From contig WELB01000075.1 in assembly GCA_009602725.1 (NCBI GenBank), positions 243,928 through 283,311 on the forward strand: a stretch of 39,384 nt of DNA, read 5' to 3'. This DNA is from Spirogloea muscicola (Eukaryota; Streptophyta; Zygnematophyceae; Spirogloeales; Spirogloeaceae). Positions 1 through 10,100 of this stretch are shown piece after piece. The position numbers and the translations under genes were made by a program. The notes beneath the pieces were generated by a model. That model searched no databases. It was not told where the DNA came from and saw only the letters and a list, made by a program, of their open reading frames with translations. Each line of letters starts with the position of its first letter. The first letter of the stretch is position 1.

Positions 1-2
1 GC

Positions 3-39
<37 letters not shown>
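1..39. repeat. GCC trinucleotide tract at window edge
   Basis: An almost pure run of GCC units opens the window. Similar GGC/GCC tracts recur at the head-to-head joins near 4792, 34203 and 38820. No gene can be attached to it here. Confidence 0.9.
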
Positions 40-40
<1 letters not shown>

Positions 41-207
41 AGTTGGCGCGGCGGAGCTTGCGGAATTCGTAACTTCGTATCCAGGCCGGCCCGCGCGCGC
101 GGAGGGCGGCGCCAGTGACGCGGCGCGTCACCCGTCACGGCGAGCTGTGACGGGTGACGTCCTGGATCCTTCCAATTTTTTTCCTTTAAATTTCAAATTG
201 ACAGCAC

Positions 208-255
208 TGGCCGTGAGAGGCCAGCCCAAAGGAAATGGACAAGGTCTGAAAGGGC
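208..255 (-). repeat. Retroelement-tail-like repeat (GGGCTGGCCTC hairpin)
   Basis: Read on the minus strand this is a TTTGTCCATT-like stretch followed by GGGCTGGCCTCTCACGGCC. The same arrangement follows the retroelement ORFs at 18330-18550 and recurs at 585-625 and 26690-26760. It is probably a fragment of the same dispersed family. Confidence 0.5.
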
Positions 256-350
256 CGGATAATGCAAGAACCAGGATACTAGTCTCCAATTGAGACGTCA
301 GCAAGTGGGCTCTCAGTGACCTCTGGTCAGTAAGTGCAAGTCTGGATGGC

Positions 351-392
351 TAGAGGGCGGAAAAGCGTCGCCCTGAGGGCGACCGCCCTCTA
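351..392. repeat. Nested perfect hairpin
   Basis: The arms TAGAGGGCGG (351-360) and CCGCCCTCTA (383-392) are perfect inverted repeats. They enclose a second palindrome, TCGCCC-TGA-GGGCGA (368-382). The downstream CTCTACTGGAAGAG words recur in the fold-back elements at 607-727 and 26443-26556, so this is probably part of that repeat family. Confidence 0.7.
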
Positions 393-606
393 CTGGAAGA
401 GTCTGTCGTCTTTGGCAGTTGGTGGCTGGACCGCTCGTCTGGCACCGCACTTGGATATGAAGATCACTTCAATATGAAGAACCAGCTCATTCAACGTGAG
501 GCAATCAAGCTTCCAGTCGCTGAAGTCTCTTGCATAGCGGTGAATTTTAAGAAGACAGTGTGAATCTCAGCACCTTTCGGCCCTTTGGACCTTGTCCATT
601 CTTTCT

Positions 607-727
607 GGGCTGGCCATTCACAGCCCCCGGCCCCTTTTGGAAGAGCTCACTCTTAATGGCTGTGAGAAGCGAGCTCTTCCAAAGAGGAAAAGCCTGCCAG
701 TAGAGGGCGATGGCTGTGAATGGCCCA
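607..727. mobile_element. Fold-back (MITE-like) element
   Basis: The outer arms, GGGCTGGCCATTCACAGCC at 607-625 and GGCTGTGAATGGCCCA at 712-727, are imperfect inverted repeats. An inner hairpin has arms TTGGAAGAGCTC (637-648) and GAGCTCTTCCAA (671-682). It is about 120 bp with no coding capacity. The arm words are shared with the element at 26443-26556 and with the retroelement tails, so it may be a non-autonomous relative. I did not find a clear target-site duplication. Confidence 0.6.
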
Positions 728-1734
728 GATATAGGAATGGACAATTCTCGAGATTTCCAACATCCCACCAAAGGTGCACACTCTGCTGCAGAGCTCAAAG
801 ACAGATGCATTGTCCTGGCCCACTCTCGGCGACTATTGTGCGCATATATAATTTTGCAGCGGCGTCCATCCTCATCAGGTCGGTATTGACTACAGATGCT
901 GCAACGCAAATCAAGCCTCCATTGTAGAGAGCGACAAAATTTCTGAAAGGCTCCACAACAAGCTCGTCGCTCAACGTTGCACAGGCCTACTGCTCTAAAT
1001 GGCTCTTAATCTGGTGCTAAAACCTCGAGCACACATGATCTTGTTGACCTCAGTGATTTCCAATTTGAAGATTTCAGTGATACGTGCCTAGCTGCAAGAT
1101 CTAGGCACAAAAGACACTATTCTTCTGCAGCTGCAGCTTGCTTGACGTCGAGTGAGATCGTTGCTCATCAATGTTTTTCCATGAACAACCACAAATGACC
1201 AATACAAAAGCCCGTCACTAGAAACGACTACTCAACCACAACGGTTGCCGAATGTGCTCGTTACTGAGGTAGTAAAAAATATGATCCCAAGTAGGTAATG
1301 GACGCCATTATAAGGTCTGTCGAAACTAACTTGGAGGGGTTTAGAATATCCCCGCGAGAGATGGTAGTCAGGCGCGCGCCCCACTTGTCAGTCTTGGTGT
1401 ACTGCCTCCATCAAGTAGAGCTTACTGAAGCTAGGGCCGGCAAAGCTGCCCACCGCCAGAACATCAAGAGAGAGAAAATGAGCCATGACAGTCCTAAGAG
1501 GTTACGCAACAGTTCGCTGCTGCCCTAATGTAGCAGCAACTTCAGAGGCTCTTCATACATAGGCAAAACGTTGCTGTGGCTGAAGAAGTCAACCAAAACC
1601 TTTCGGTTATGAGCTTCTGATTTAAGGACTTTGAAACTCGATGAGCCAAACAACGTGCTGGCCATTGAGCATCTCGCAGCTTGCGATTAGCTGCATGCTT
1701 TGGAGACAGGGGGCGTGACAGGGAGTGGCGCCAC

Positions 1735-4700
1735 TCACGAGTTAATCTGGCCGCAGTAGTTGGCCACCTGTGCGGTGATGAGGTAAGAGTCAAGGCGCGA
1801 TGGCTCTGGGATGGGTTTCCAGATGGGGTTGGAGGGATCCTCCTCAGGCAGCACCTCCTCACCTGCCGCCTTCCGAGCCGTATTCTCAGCCCTGCCCCAC
1901 CATAAACCGCACGCCAAGGGTGAAATAGGTTTCTGATCATGTGCTGCGGACAAACAGACTGTGCATACCTCGTGACAGACCAATGCATGGCTTGCGTGCA
2001 GGCGGCGACCTGCGCTTTTGGAGCCATGCTGATTGCTGCGCCTGCTGCCTCGCCACATTGCGGTTGTAAAATTGAAACTGCAGCGGCGTCCAAGGAAAGC
2101 GACGGCAGGGCGTAAGCATCACGCCAAATGGCAGCACATAATACCTCGGGCTCATCTTAGTCGCCAGTCAAGCTGATGTGCCAAGGTGCGTGCCGCATGA
2201 AGAAAGCTAAGGTCTGAGATTTTGGAATGCCTATTACTCCAAGAAGGTACAAGCTAAGCCTCAAGACTCAAATTCCAAGTGTTCAAAATTCATTGAGATT
2301 GATGGCTCAGCACACAAGCACACAGGTGGAGACAATTGGCAGAGGAGCACACGTGTCACGGGTGGTATGAGCCGTCTTTCACACAATCTTGAGCTTCGAC
2401 CTCAACAGTGCAATACATCAAAGATATGTCATGACACAGCATAGATTTCTGGGGACAGTTCATCACCTTCTGCTGCTCCATGGACAAGTCCTCCATGCAC
2501 TCAATTAGGAACTCGAGGTTCTTCTCCAGGAACGGGCTCATGGACAGGCTCATGCGGTCATAGTCGCACTGCGCGCCACAGTGGAGCAGACTGAGGCATC
2601 AGCCGCGGTCTGGTCAGGCAGCACCCTTCAAAAGGATGCCTTGGAATAGGCGCGTCGCTCGAGGAGTCAACACGCGGCACGAGTACTTCAAAGAGGGCTA
2701 GGATAAATGAGTGCAGGAAGGAAGGCGACCGGGGTTTGCAAGAGGGACGCCAGCCAAGGGTCGCGTGTGCCGGGCAAAGCAAGACGAAGTACTGACCAGA
2801 AAAGAGAAGGGGAAGGAGAAAGAAGAAGGAGCAAGAGAGAGTAGAAGGAGGGCGGCGTGTGCTCAGAGCGGAAGAGGGATAGAGGGGGGCGGGGGGAGTT
2901 TGGGGGGAAGGGGCGCCAGGCGGCACTTGAGGGAGAGGCATAGAGAGGGAGAAAGGCAGACGGCGAAGGAGAAAGAGAGGGGGAGAGAGGTGGGAGGGGA
3001 AGAGAGAAAGGGAGATGGGAGAAATTGAGGGATAGTCAGAGAGAGGGAGAGAGGAAGACGAAGATGGGGAGAGAATGGGAGAGAGGGAAAGGAGGGGAGG
3101 AGGAGGGGGGGAGGCTAGAAGGGCCCGGCTGTCGCACCTGACTGGCGGGCGCCTCGGGCTCCAGCTCCGCCATCATGGTGCTGATGAGCGCCGAATTAGC
3201 GACCTTGACCTGCATTGTCGGCGGCGGCAGCAAGGCCAGAGCGCGTGCCAAGAGCAAAATCAGAGCTGCAAACATAGGTGTGACAAGGCGGGTTGGTGCC
3301 GGAACGGGAGCCTTAAGCCCGGTACTCTTACTGGAATCTCCTCAAATACGTCCTGCCACGTGATGTTGCGCTCCCGCAACCTGCTCATGGCGAGGCCGGC
3401 CGATGCCGTCAGCAGCAAGAAGGACCGCTGGCAATCCAGTGCGCAAGGTGCATGAGCAGCATGCATTCAGGGAGTGAAGGCTGGCGAGTGAGACATGATT
3501 TCATTTGTCCAGTGAGGGCGTGTACGTTTCGGCAGAGAAGGTGTTGGAGCGGAAGAGCTCCATGAACCGGTCCTGCAGCTTGAGCGCCTTGAGCGCGAGC
3601 ACGCCCTGCGCGCTGCGCTGCGGGTCGTAGATGATGCACACGCACCGCTTGATGCTCTCCTGCGCAGCGGCAGTGACAGCCACGCCGCGAACCAGAGCCA
3701 GCCAGCTGCTTGGTCAGCTGCTGCCAGCGAGCGAGCGAGCGAATAGGCGAGGACGAGCAGTGGATGGGGAGAGCTGGAGAGAGAGGAGGAGGGGAGGGAG
3801 GGAGGGAGGGGACCCAGAATGGAACCTGGTAGTTGAGGAACGTCTCAATCAGCTCGACGGTCTGGAACGAACCCATGTACGTCGACTGGTACCTGCGGCC
3901 CAGACCAGCCAGCAGCGGCTCAGCGGCGGCCTTCGTGCGAGGCGACCGCAAATGCTGCATGGTGCAAGGAGGAGGAGGGAGGAGGGGTAACCCACCAACC
4001 AACAGTGTTGTTGTCGACGTTGACCTCGCGCAGGCACCGCATCATCTCCAGCTGGAAGTTCGCGCCCTCTGCCTCCGCCTCCTCCTCGTCCTCGCCGCTC
4101 CGGCTCTGCGCACAGTCAAGGCAGCCAACGGGCCTGTGGCTATGAGCTGCGGCAAGCCTGCGGTGGCGGCAGCAGCAAGTGGTGGGCGGTATGTTTGCTA
4201 CTGGAGGAGAAAAGGGGTTTGGGTATTGGAGAATTTGGGTTGGGGGGGGGAGGGGTGGGGGGGAGTGAGGAGGAAGAGACCTGGGAGGAATGAATATGGA
4301 GGAGAAGGTGAAGAGGGAGGAAGGAGGAGGAGCGGCGGGAGGTGGAGGAGGGAAGGAGGTGGAAAGCGACTGCGGCTGCTGAGACTATGAGAGCGGCTGT
4401 AGAAGCCAGCCAAAAAAGGGGAAAAAGTGGGGAAAGGGAGGAGAGAGGGAGGGGGGTGGGGATGAGAGGAGGCCGCTGAATGACGCGGCTGCTGATAGCC
4501 AGGTGCATGCAGAGGGTGTCCATGAGTGGTTGGACTTCGTGTTTGGTTCGATAATGGTTAGGCTTTACACTAGCAGACAGGGCGCTGTTTGAAACCCCGG
4601 CTCAACAATGGGAAGTCTTATGAGCTGAGGAGGGAAGGAGGCGGGAGGAGGGGAGGTGGAGGGGGGCCGCGCACGGGGAAGGGGAAGCAGTTGGTGACTT

Positions 4701-4791
4701 CGAGCGTGGAGCCGATGTCCAGGCCCAGCAGCTGGCCCGTCACCAGCGACACCACGTCGCTCTTGCAGTGCTTCACGATCTTCAGCAGCGC
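1735..4791 (-). CDS. EIF3H: Translation initiation factor 3 subunit H (eIF3h), 5' exon missing
   Basis: This is the MPN-domain subunit of the eIF3 complex, which acts in cytoplasmic translation initiation. Nine exons on the complement join in phase: 4675-4791, 3996-4105, 3826-3892, 3526-3659, 3332-3380, 3138-3209, 2467-2568, 2010-2077 and 1735-1891 (TGA stop). All introns between them are GT-AG. About 291 residues are visible. Family signatures in order are [82 protein letters not shown], the C-terminal [14 protein letters not shown] helix and [20 protein letters not shown]. The roughly 40-residue first exon, ending before ALLKIVKHC, is absent: a CCG run sits immediately upstream of a good acceptor at 4791/4792 and then the divergent neighbour begins. 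Several introns are strongly pyrimidine-rich on the sense strand. Family assignment is very secure; the coordinates are hand-derived. Confidence 0.95.
2569..3137 (-). repeat. Long polypyrimidine (sense-strand) intron tract in eIF3h
   Basis: Most of about 2810-3120 is (A/G)-only on the plus strand, so C/T-only in the eIF3h transcript. Similar blocks occupy the other eIF3h introns at about 3720-3825 and 4200-4465. There is no coding signal in them; the open frames read across them are low-complexity Pro/Ser/Leu or Arg/Glu/Gly. Confidence 0.75.
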
Positions 4792-4855
4792 CTGCGGCGG
4801 CGGCGCCGGCGGCGGCGGCGGCGTTGGCGGCGGGGGCGGCGGGCCGCTTGGAGAC
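4792..4855. repeat. GGC/GCC tract at head-to-head join of two genes
   Basis: A GGCGGCGGC-rich stretch lies directly between the first visible eIF3h exon (minus) and the first visible residues of the RIN13-like gene (plus). Neither gene shows a start codon with its family N-terminus, and there is no space for a promoter. It is either a collapsed GC-rich bidirectional promoter or a junction error. Confidence 0.6.
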
Positions 4856-6469
4856 GGAGGCGTCGACAAAGCCGGCAACGCCGACGAGGACGACGACGAC
4901 GACGATTGCTGCATCCTCGACGGGGACCCCAGCAAGTCCAACAACGATAGCAGCGGCGGCCGTGGCGGCGGTGGTGGCGACGGCGACGGCGGCGGCAGTG
5001 GTTGCGGAGGCGGGGACGATGGCGACGTGGCCATCGTGGGCGAGAAGGGCCAGGTGAGCGGCCGCCACAGCGGCGCTGCTGCGGGCCCTCCCATGCAAGC
5101 CGCAGCTTGCCTGTCGTCGCTGACCTTAACTCACCTCTAACCGCCCACCATAACCGCCGCTAATGGCTCGTCAGGTGGCCTGCCGGGATTATCCCCACGC
5201 CCGCCACAGCTGCGCCACGTACCCGTTCAAGTCCACTCCGCATGTCCAGCACTGCGCCAAGGTGAGCGCCACTGGACCCGCAAGGGTCGCAGCGCCGCAG
5301 CAGCCGCGCTTCGTCGCCGGGTACACCGGCATGAGATCGCTGGCGGAGGCACAGCGGTTGACCAGATAGGGTTTGCTGGAAGCTCGCCCCCGGCGGCTGT
5401 GACAGGGCCCACCACTTGAAGATAGACAATATCATCTAATCATTGCAACACTTTATGTCATGGGTTTGTATTGATTGTACCTAGACTCATCTACATTGGC
5501 CGTGTTGGTTTGCATCTGGCAGTGCCACTGCTACGTGTGCGACACACGGGCGCCATGTGCGCAGTGGGCAGGCCACTGCCACGCCACAGACGCCGACGCC
5601 GAGTGGAAGGCGCTGCGCAAGATGAAGAAGGCCAACGGCGTGATCGCCATGCCGGGGCCGCCGTCCCGCCAAACGAAGACCGGCCTTGCCCCGCCGCTTC
5701 AACCACGCGCCGGAGGCCACCGAGCGAGGGTCTCTGCAGAGGCCATGGCAGCACACCCGGACCGGATCGCGACCANGCGGCGGCGTCGGCTGAGGCGGCG
5801 GCGCCGGCGGCGGCGCGCAGGAGGGGGTGGTCGCGGAGTCCAAGCAGATGGTGCCGGACGCGGCGCGGCGGCTGGCCGCCGCGCTGGCCGACCTACGCGC
5901 CACGCTGGTCAGCCCCGGAGCTTCCATGTCCACACGCGCCCTCTTTGGTCGAGGATTACAGTCAGAGGTTCAGGGTTTGCCTCTTCCTCTGGACTGTCGT
6001 TCTACTGCTATGAGCTACTAAATCACGGCCGCAGGACCGCCGCCGCAGCGTCTATGGCGGATTGTGCAGCAGTCTGGGATTGTACCTGAGCCGCATCTGC
6101 CGACGTGTGCTGGCCCTCGCCTTTAGGGTTTAGGATCAGGTTGAAAGGGTATAGGGTTTACGGTTTAGGTTAGGCACTAGGGTCTAGGAAAGGGTTAGGG
6201 ATTGACAATCACCCATGTGGGCCGCATCTGCCGAGCAGCGCCGGCCCTCGCCTTCCGGGTTTGGGGTCAGGTTTCAAGGGTTTGGGCTTTAGGCTTTAGG
6301 TCTAGGGTCTAGGGCTTAGAAATAAGGGTTCAAAGATTGACGATGCACCCACGTGGGCGGTGGGCACTGCCAGGAACAGGCGGAGGCCGACGAGGCCGGG
6401 GCGGCGTCCGACGAGGCCCGCGCCGCTCGGGAGGTCGTGGCCGAGGTCGAGCCTGTCCTCAGCTCCTGA
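4841..6469 (+). CDS. RIN13-like plant-type cysteine/histidine-rich protein, 5' end missing, internal gap
   Basis: Exons: about 4841-5053, 5175-5261, 5523 to about 5775, about 5777-5907 and 6374-6469 (TGA). Exon 1 carries the acidic stretch [16 protein letters not shown] and ends IVGEKGQ. Exons 2 and 3 encode [26 protein letters not shown] and HCHATD, the conserved Cys/His block of the plant RPM1-interacting protein 13 (RIN13)-like family, probably metal-binding (inference). The last exons are helical and acidic ([32 protein letters not shown]). A single N at 5776 separates two frames that do not join: the Cys-block frame runs into low-complexity Arg after it, while the good frame beyond is shifted, so bases are probably missing. 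The 5907 donor (GTCAGC) is tentative. The final intron holds telomere-like repeats. The precise molecular role is unknown. Confidence 0.75.
5776..5776. other. Single N: probable unmeasured gap
   Basis: The N sits at the edge of a GCGGCGGCG-rich stretch inside the RIN13-like gene. The plausible reading frame differs on its two sides, as expected if it stands for a gap of unknown length rather than one ambiguous base. Confidence 0.7.
6091..6357. repeat. Two tandem ~130-bp units of degenerate telomere-like repeat
   Basis: Unit 1 (about 6091-6219) and unit 2 (about 6222-6357) both start CCGCATCTGCCGA, pass through GGCCCTCGCCTT, then many variants of TTTAGGG (tttaggg, ggtttagg, ctagggt), and end ATTGAC(A/G)AT followed by CACCCA(T/C)GTGGG. 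Both lie inside the last intron of the RIN13-like gene. They resemble interstitial plant-type telomeric DNA. Confidence 0.8.
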
Positions 6470-6934
6470 CGCCCCCGCGCCTGGCCGAGAAGCAGCGCCG
6501 GAGGTTACGTGGGCGGTGTTCACTGCCATCAGCACCTTTTACTGCCATCGTGCGACAGAAGGTGGCACCTGCAGACCGAGGAGCCAATTGCAGGCTGGCA
6601 CTGCCCTGATAAAACGTCCCAGAGATAGATACCATCGACTGGCCTTTTACACTGAGTCGAGGTTGGCATGAGAAACTAGAGAGCAAGAGCTGCCGGAACT
6701 CGTCATGCATGCTGAGAGATTGCTTCGCTCAAGATTTTTATTCGCGCTCAGGCACCAAGTGGTCCTGCACACAGCCGGTCCGAGGCCACCGACCGGCTGA
6801 CAAAACACCAGACTCCACATTTTCGTCCCACGTTGCACAGAGTATAGGGCCGAACGCAAGACATGCATCCAGTGCGGCCCCACGGCCATGCCCCACGACC
6901 CTGTGCCAAGCTTTTATTCAGCTGCCGCCAGGGC

Positions 6935-7118
6935 AGGGGTTGCTGTGGTCGGGGCATCACCGCATTGCCACGAAGTGACATGGGGCAAGTGCTTGCAGAG
7001 CACGCAGCCTACCGACCAGTTCAGCCGCAGTACCGATCGTTGGCCTTGGCAGCCAAACGCAGTGCTGGCAACAACCTGTGATGCTGTCTTGCGGCCATTC
7101 TCATCAGTGGCTGCCAGC
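6935..7118 (-). pseudogene. Decayed tandem duplicate of the last MED16 exon
   Basis: This block aligns along its length with 7120-7302, which holds the functional terminal exon. Shared words on the plus strand include CATGGGGCA, GCTTGCA, GCAGTGCTGGCAACA versus GCGCTGGCAACA, and GATGCTGTCT. Minus-strand translation starts like the real exon (GRKTASQVVAS versus GRQTASLAVAS; LRLNW versus LRLKW) but then shifts frame, so the second Cys pair of the zinc finger is lost. It lies 3' of the MED16 stop, so it would be 3' UTR or an unused alternative exon. Confidence 0.75.
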
Positions 7119-7140
7119 ACAGGAGTTGCTGGGCTTGCTG

Positions 7141-10100
7141 TCACCGCAGTGCCATCCAGTGGCCGCCACACATGGGGCAGCTGCTTGCAAAGCGTGCGGC
7201 CCACCACTTGAGCCGCAGCATTGCCTCTGTGGCCTTGGCGCCGGGCTCGGCGCTGGCAACAGCCAGCGATGCTGTCTGCCGGCCGCACTGCATGCACTGC
7301 AGGAACAAGACCCACAATGGTCAGTCATCTTGCGACTTGCAGGGCACCAACCTTCAGCCATGAGCTATGCTTAAAAAGCTAGTAGCTGAGCGGAGCTTCC
7401 AACGCATGTATATAGAAGAGACTTGATAATGGATTCACTTGATTGCCATCAACAAGGAGCTCAGCTCTCATTAATTACCATGTGCCACGTCTCATGCGGG
7501 ACCCGGCGCCAGGTGGAGGCCACCACATCTCGCCGGGAGCCCAGGTAGTCCAGGAACTGCAGCCCGCGGCCCTCATCGGGCCAGGCGATGCCCAGCGCTG
7601 CGTCGCGCTCCGCGTACCGCCGCTTGCGCGGCCACGTTAGGGCGTCTGGAAAGCGAGTATCCGCCGTCGTGTGCGACTCAATGCTGTCTCCGTCATGGAG
7701 CAGGCTTGCAAGAGCGCTATCGCCTGGCGGCTGCAGCTCGAGCTCGAGCATGAGCAGACCCGCGGCCTCTGGGCCCGTCGGTCGTGGCAGCTTCTGCATT
7801 GTCAACAGGGCAAGGATTGAACACCATAAATACATACTATGCAGGGGCCTGAAAGCTGAGGGTGAAGACGACCAGCATGGGCAGCCAGCTAGCGCCACAA
7901 ACCAATGTTAGCCTGACATCAGCCTTGAACGCAATTGCTGACAGGCGGGCATGTCAGCAAAGGCAGATAACATGCTGACAAGTTCTAGACTACACTACCA
8001 CGTAAGGGAACGAGAAATGACTTGAGGAACACGTAGGGTTTAGTGATTAAAAGCACGTACATGCTGGTGCGGGCCAATGGTGGCCTCTATGAGCTCTGGG
8101 GGCACGTTGACCCGCCCGTCGCAGTAGTGCAACCCAATGGCAGTCTCGTCGTCGGCCATCGGCTGCGGCGGCAACGGCAGCGTCGGCAGGCCCGATGTGC
8201 GCTTGTTGAGGTCCATCACCACCAAGAAGAGGACCTTGATCTGCAAGCAGGATATGCAGTGAAGACGCTGGCATTGAGAACCTCAAAAGTCAAGACAATT
8301 AGGACAATGGCCAACTGCCCATTCCAGCCGAAGCAATTGTATCAGCACAATTGACTGAAGTGAGCTATTAGCAGGCGAGCCGGCCAAGTGGTCAAGCAGA
8401 ATGAAGCAACCACCGACCAGGCGGGCCCACAGCTCAGAAATAATATTTTGATAAAGTCATATTGTTATTTCATCATTATTACAAAATACCAATAGCGAAA
8501 AGGGTCGGTACCTCCTCCGGCGTGTAGCCCTGACCACCATTGCCAGCCCCCAACCGCAAAGTCCTCCCGCTCACTTCCTCAACCTTATTACCGACGCCTG
8601 CCGCCTTAGGCTGCGTATGGGATGGTGGATTCCGCCGCACGAAGACCAGCGAGAAGAGCAGGACCTGGCACAGCCTGCCGGCCACCATGAAGACACACAC
8701 CTGCTGTTGTCAGCCTTGAAGATGATCTCCTTAGACAGTTGTAAACAAAAGCTTGCAGAGAATCAGTCAGGCAAAACTCACTCAGGATAGAAAGAAAAGA
8801 ATGCAGGTCATTGTCTACAACTAATATCCTCGTCAGCATTTATGGTTGACCCTCAACACCTTCGAGCAAACTTGACTTCCTGGACCACGATTTTGGCCTT
8901 CAGAGCTAATTGAAACTCTCAAGCCAACATGGCCAGGACCTGTGAGTTGATGCTAAGGCGAGATAGATTAGTTGCCCAGAATCTGGCACCATGTGCGAGC
9001 ACCGGTACCTCTGCAGAAAGTGGCGGTCTCCCACAAGACGCACTCCAGGGACCTGGGGGAAGGTGGAGGCCTTCACTGACAGCACAGGCGGCTGCTGCCC
9101 AGCAGAACCTGCAGCACTGCCGGCATCGCCTCCCAAGCTTGCCAATGTCGCCGTCCCTGCAGGATTTCAAAATTGTTTAAGGTAGTGTCTGGCGCTTTTG
9201 CAAAGAGCCTGCAGCAATGTCGTATCTCACTGGTACTTGCGCTGGTGGGACTGGGACGGCTGCATGCACTTGGCAACTCTCAGCACTTGGCAGAATCTGT
9301 GTAAAGTGTGAAGTTGCAGAAGCCGACTAAAGAGTACAAGCTGCACATCGGCTTCACCTGACGAGATCGAGCGCTCAGGCACCGCCGGGCTACCACCAAT
9401 GGCGGTGGCAGCCCTCTCGGAGCTGCTCTGGCTACCCTCAGAGGCCGCACTAGCTCCTCCTGCCGCCGCGCTCTTGCTGACCTGCTGCATTCGTGCAATA
9501 TTTTTGCAGAAGGTGGCCGAGCGCCGCAGTCGTATGAGGAGGTACAGTGTCAGGTCAAGGATGACGTCCACGTAAGCCTGCGGACAACAACCAGAATCAG
9601 CCTGGAGGACTGATGCTTTGAATGTAGATAATCAGTTTTCATAAGAGTAACCTTCAAGGCAACTTGGACCTATACCTACAACCTGGGAGCTGCACATGGG
9701 GTCACCCAGAGTCTAATATAGCATTACCATCAACATCAGCAATTCATCCACCTTCAAGTCCTAACATGCGTGTATGGCCTGCGAAGCAAAGTAGAGAATT
9801 GGAAAATAAATACGTGATTCATCGAGTTGCGGTAGTGCCTCACATGCATGATGGGCGTGGCTGCAGGGTCAGTGACCATGGCGTCGCTGCCGAGCTGCTG
9901 CTGCTGCTCCTGGCTGGCCTGCCAGGGCCGCTCGAGCAGCGACGCGTTGTTGGTGAGCGACGCCTCCACGCCGCGGAATGCCTGGCTCAGCAGCAACCGT
10001 GCCTGCATGTCCAGCATCACCGCCTGCACGTCCGCTGCCTCGGCCGCTTCCAGCACCTTGCACTTCACGCTGTCCAGCAGCTGCATATCCGACAGGCTTA

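Larger units (their letters stand above)
59..1734. other. Gene-free stretch with dispersed repeats
   Basis: I see no exon here that matches a family or shows coherent splice phases. It contains a tail-like repeat near 208-255, a compact hairpin at 351-392 and a fold-back element at 607-727. The short open frames on both strands, for example 1298-1528, have no recognisable motif. The region lies 3' of eIF3h, so its right end should include that gene's 3' UTR. Confidence 0.6.

Noticed and set aside
1298-1528. 76-codon plus-strand frame
   Set aside because: No recognisable motif, atypical composition for an exon here, no splice partners and repeat-rich surroundings.
4565-5098. Minus-strand 177-codon Ala/Val-rich frame and the alternative Pro-rich eIF3h N-terminus (to 5094)
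   Set aside because: Both are antisense translations of the RIN13-like exon. The Pro-rich frame is continuous with eIF3h only through the CCG tract, where a splice acceptor fits better.
6647-6889. Possible third copy of the MED16 finger (reads PMAVGPHWMHVL on the minus strand)
   Set aside because: The likeness to CPMCGGHWMALR covers only about 12 residues and the flanking DNA does not align, so chance cannot be excluded.
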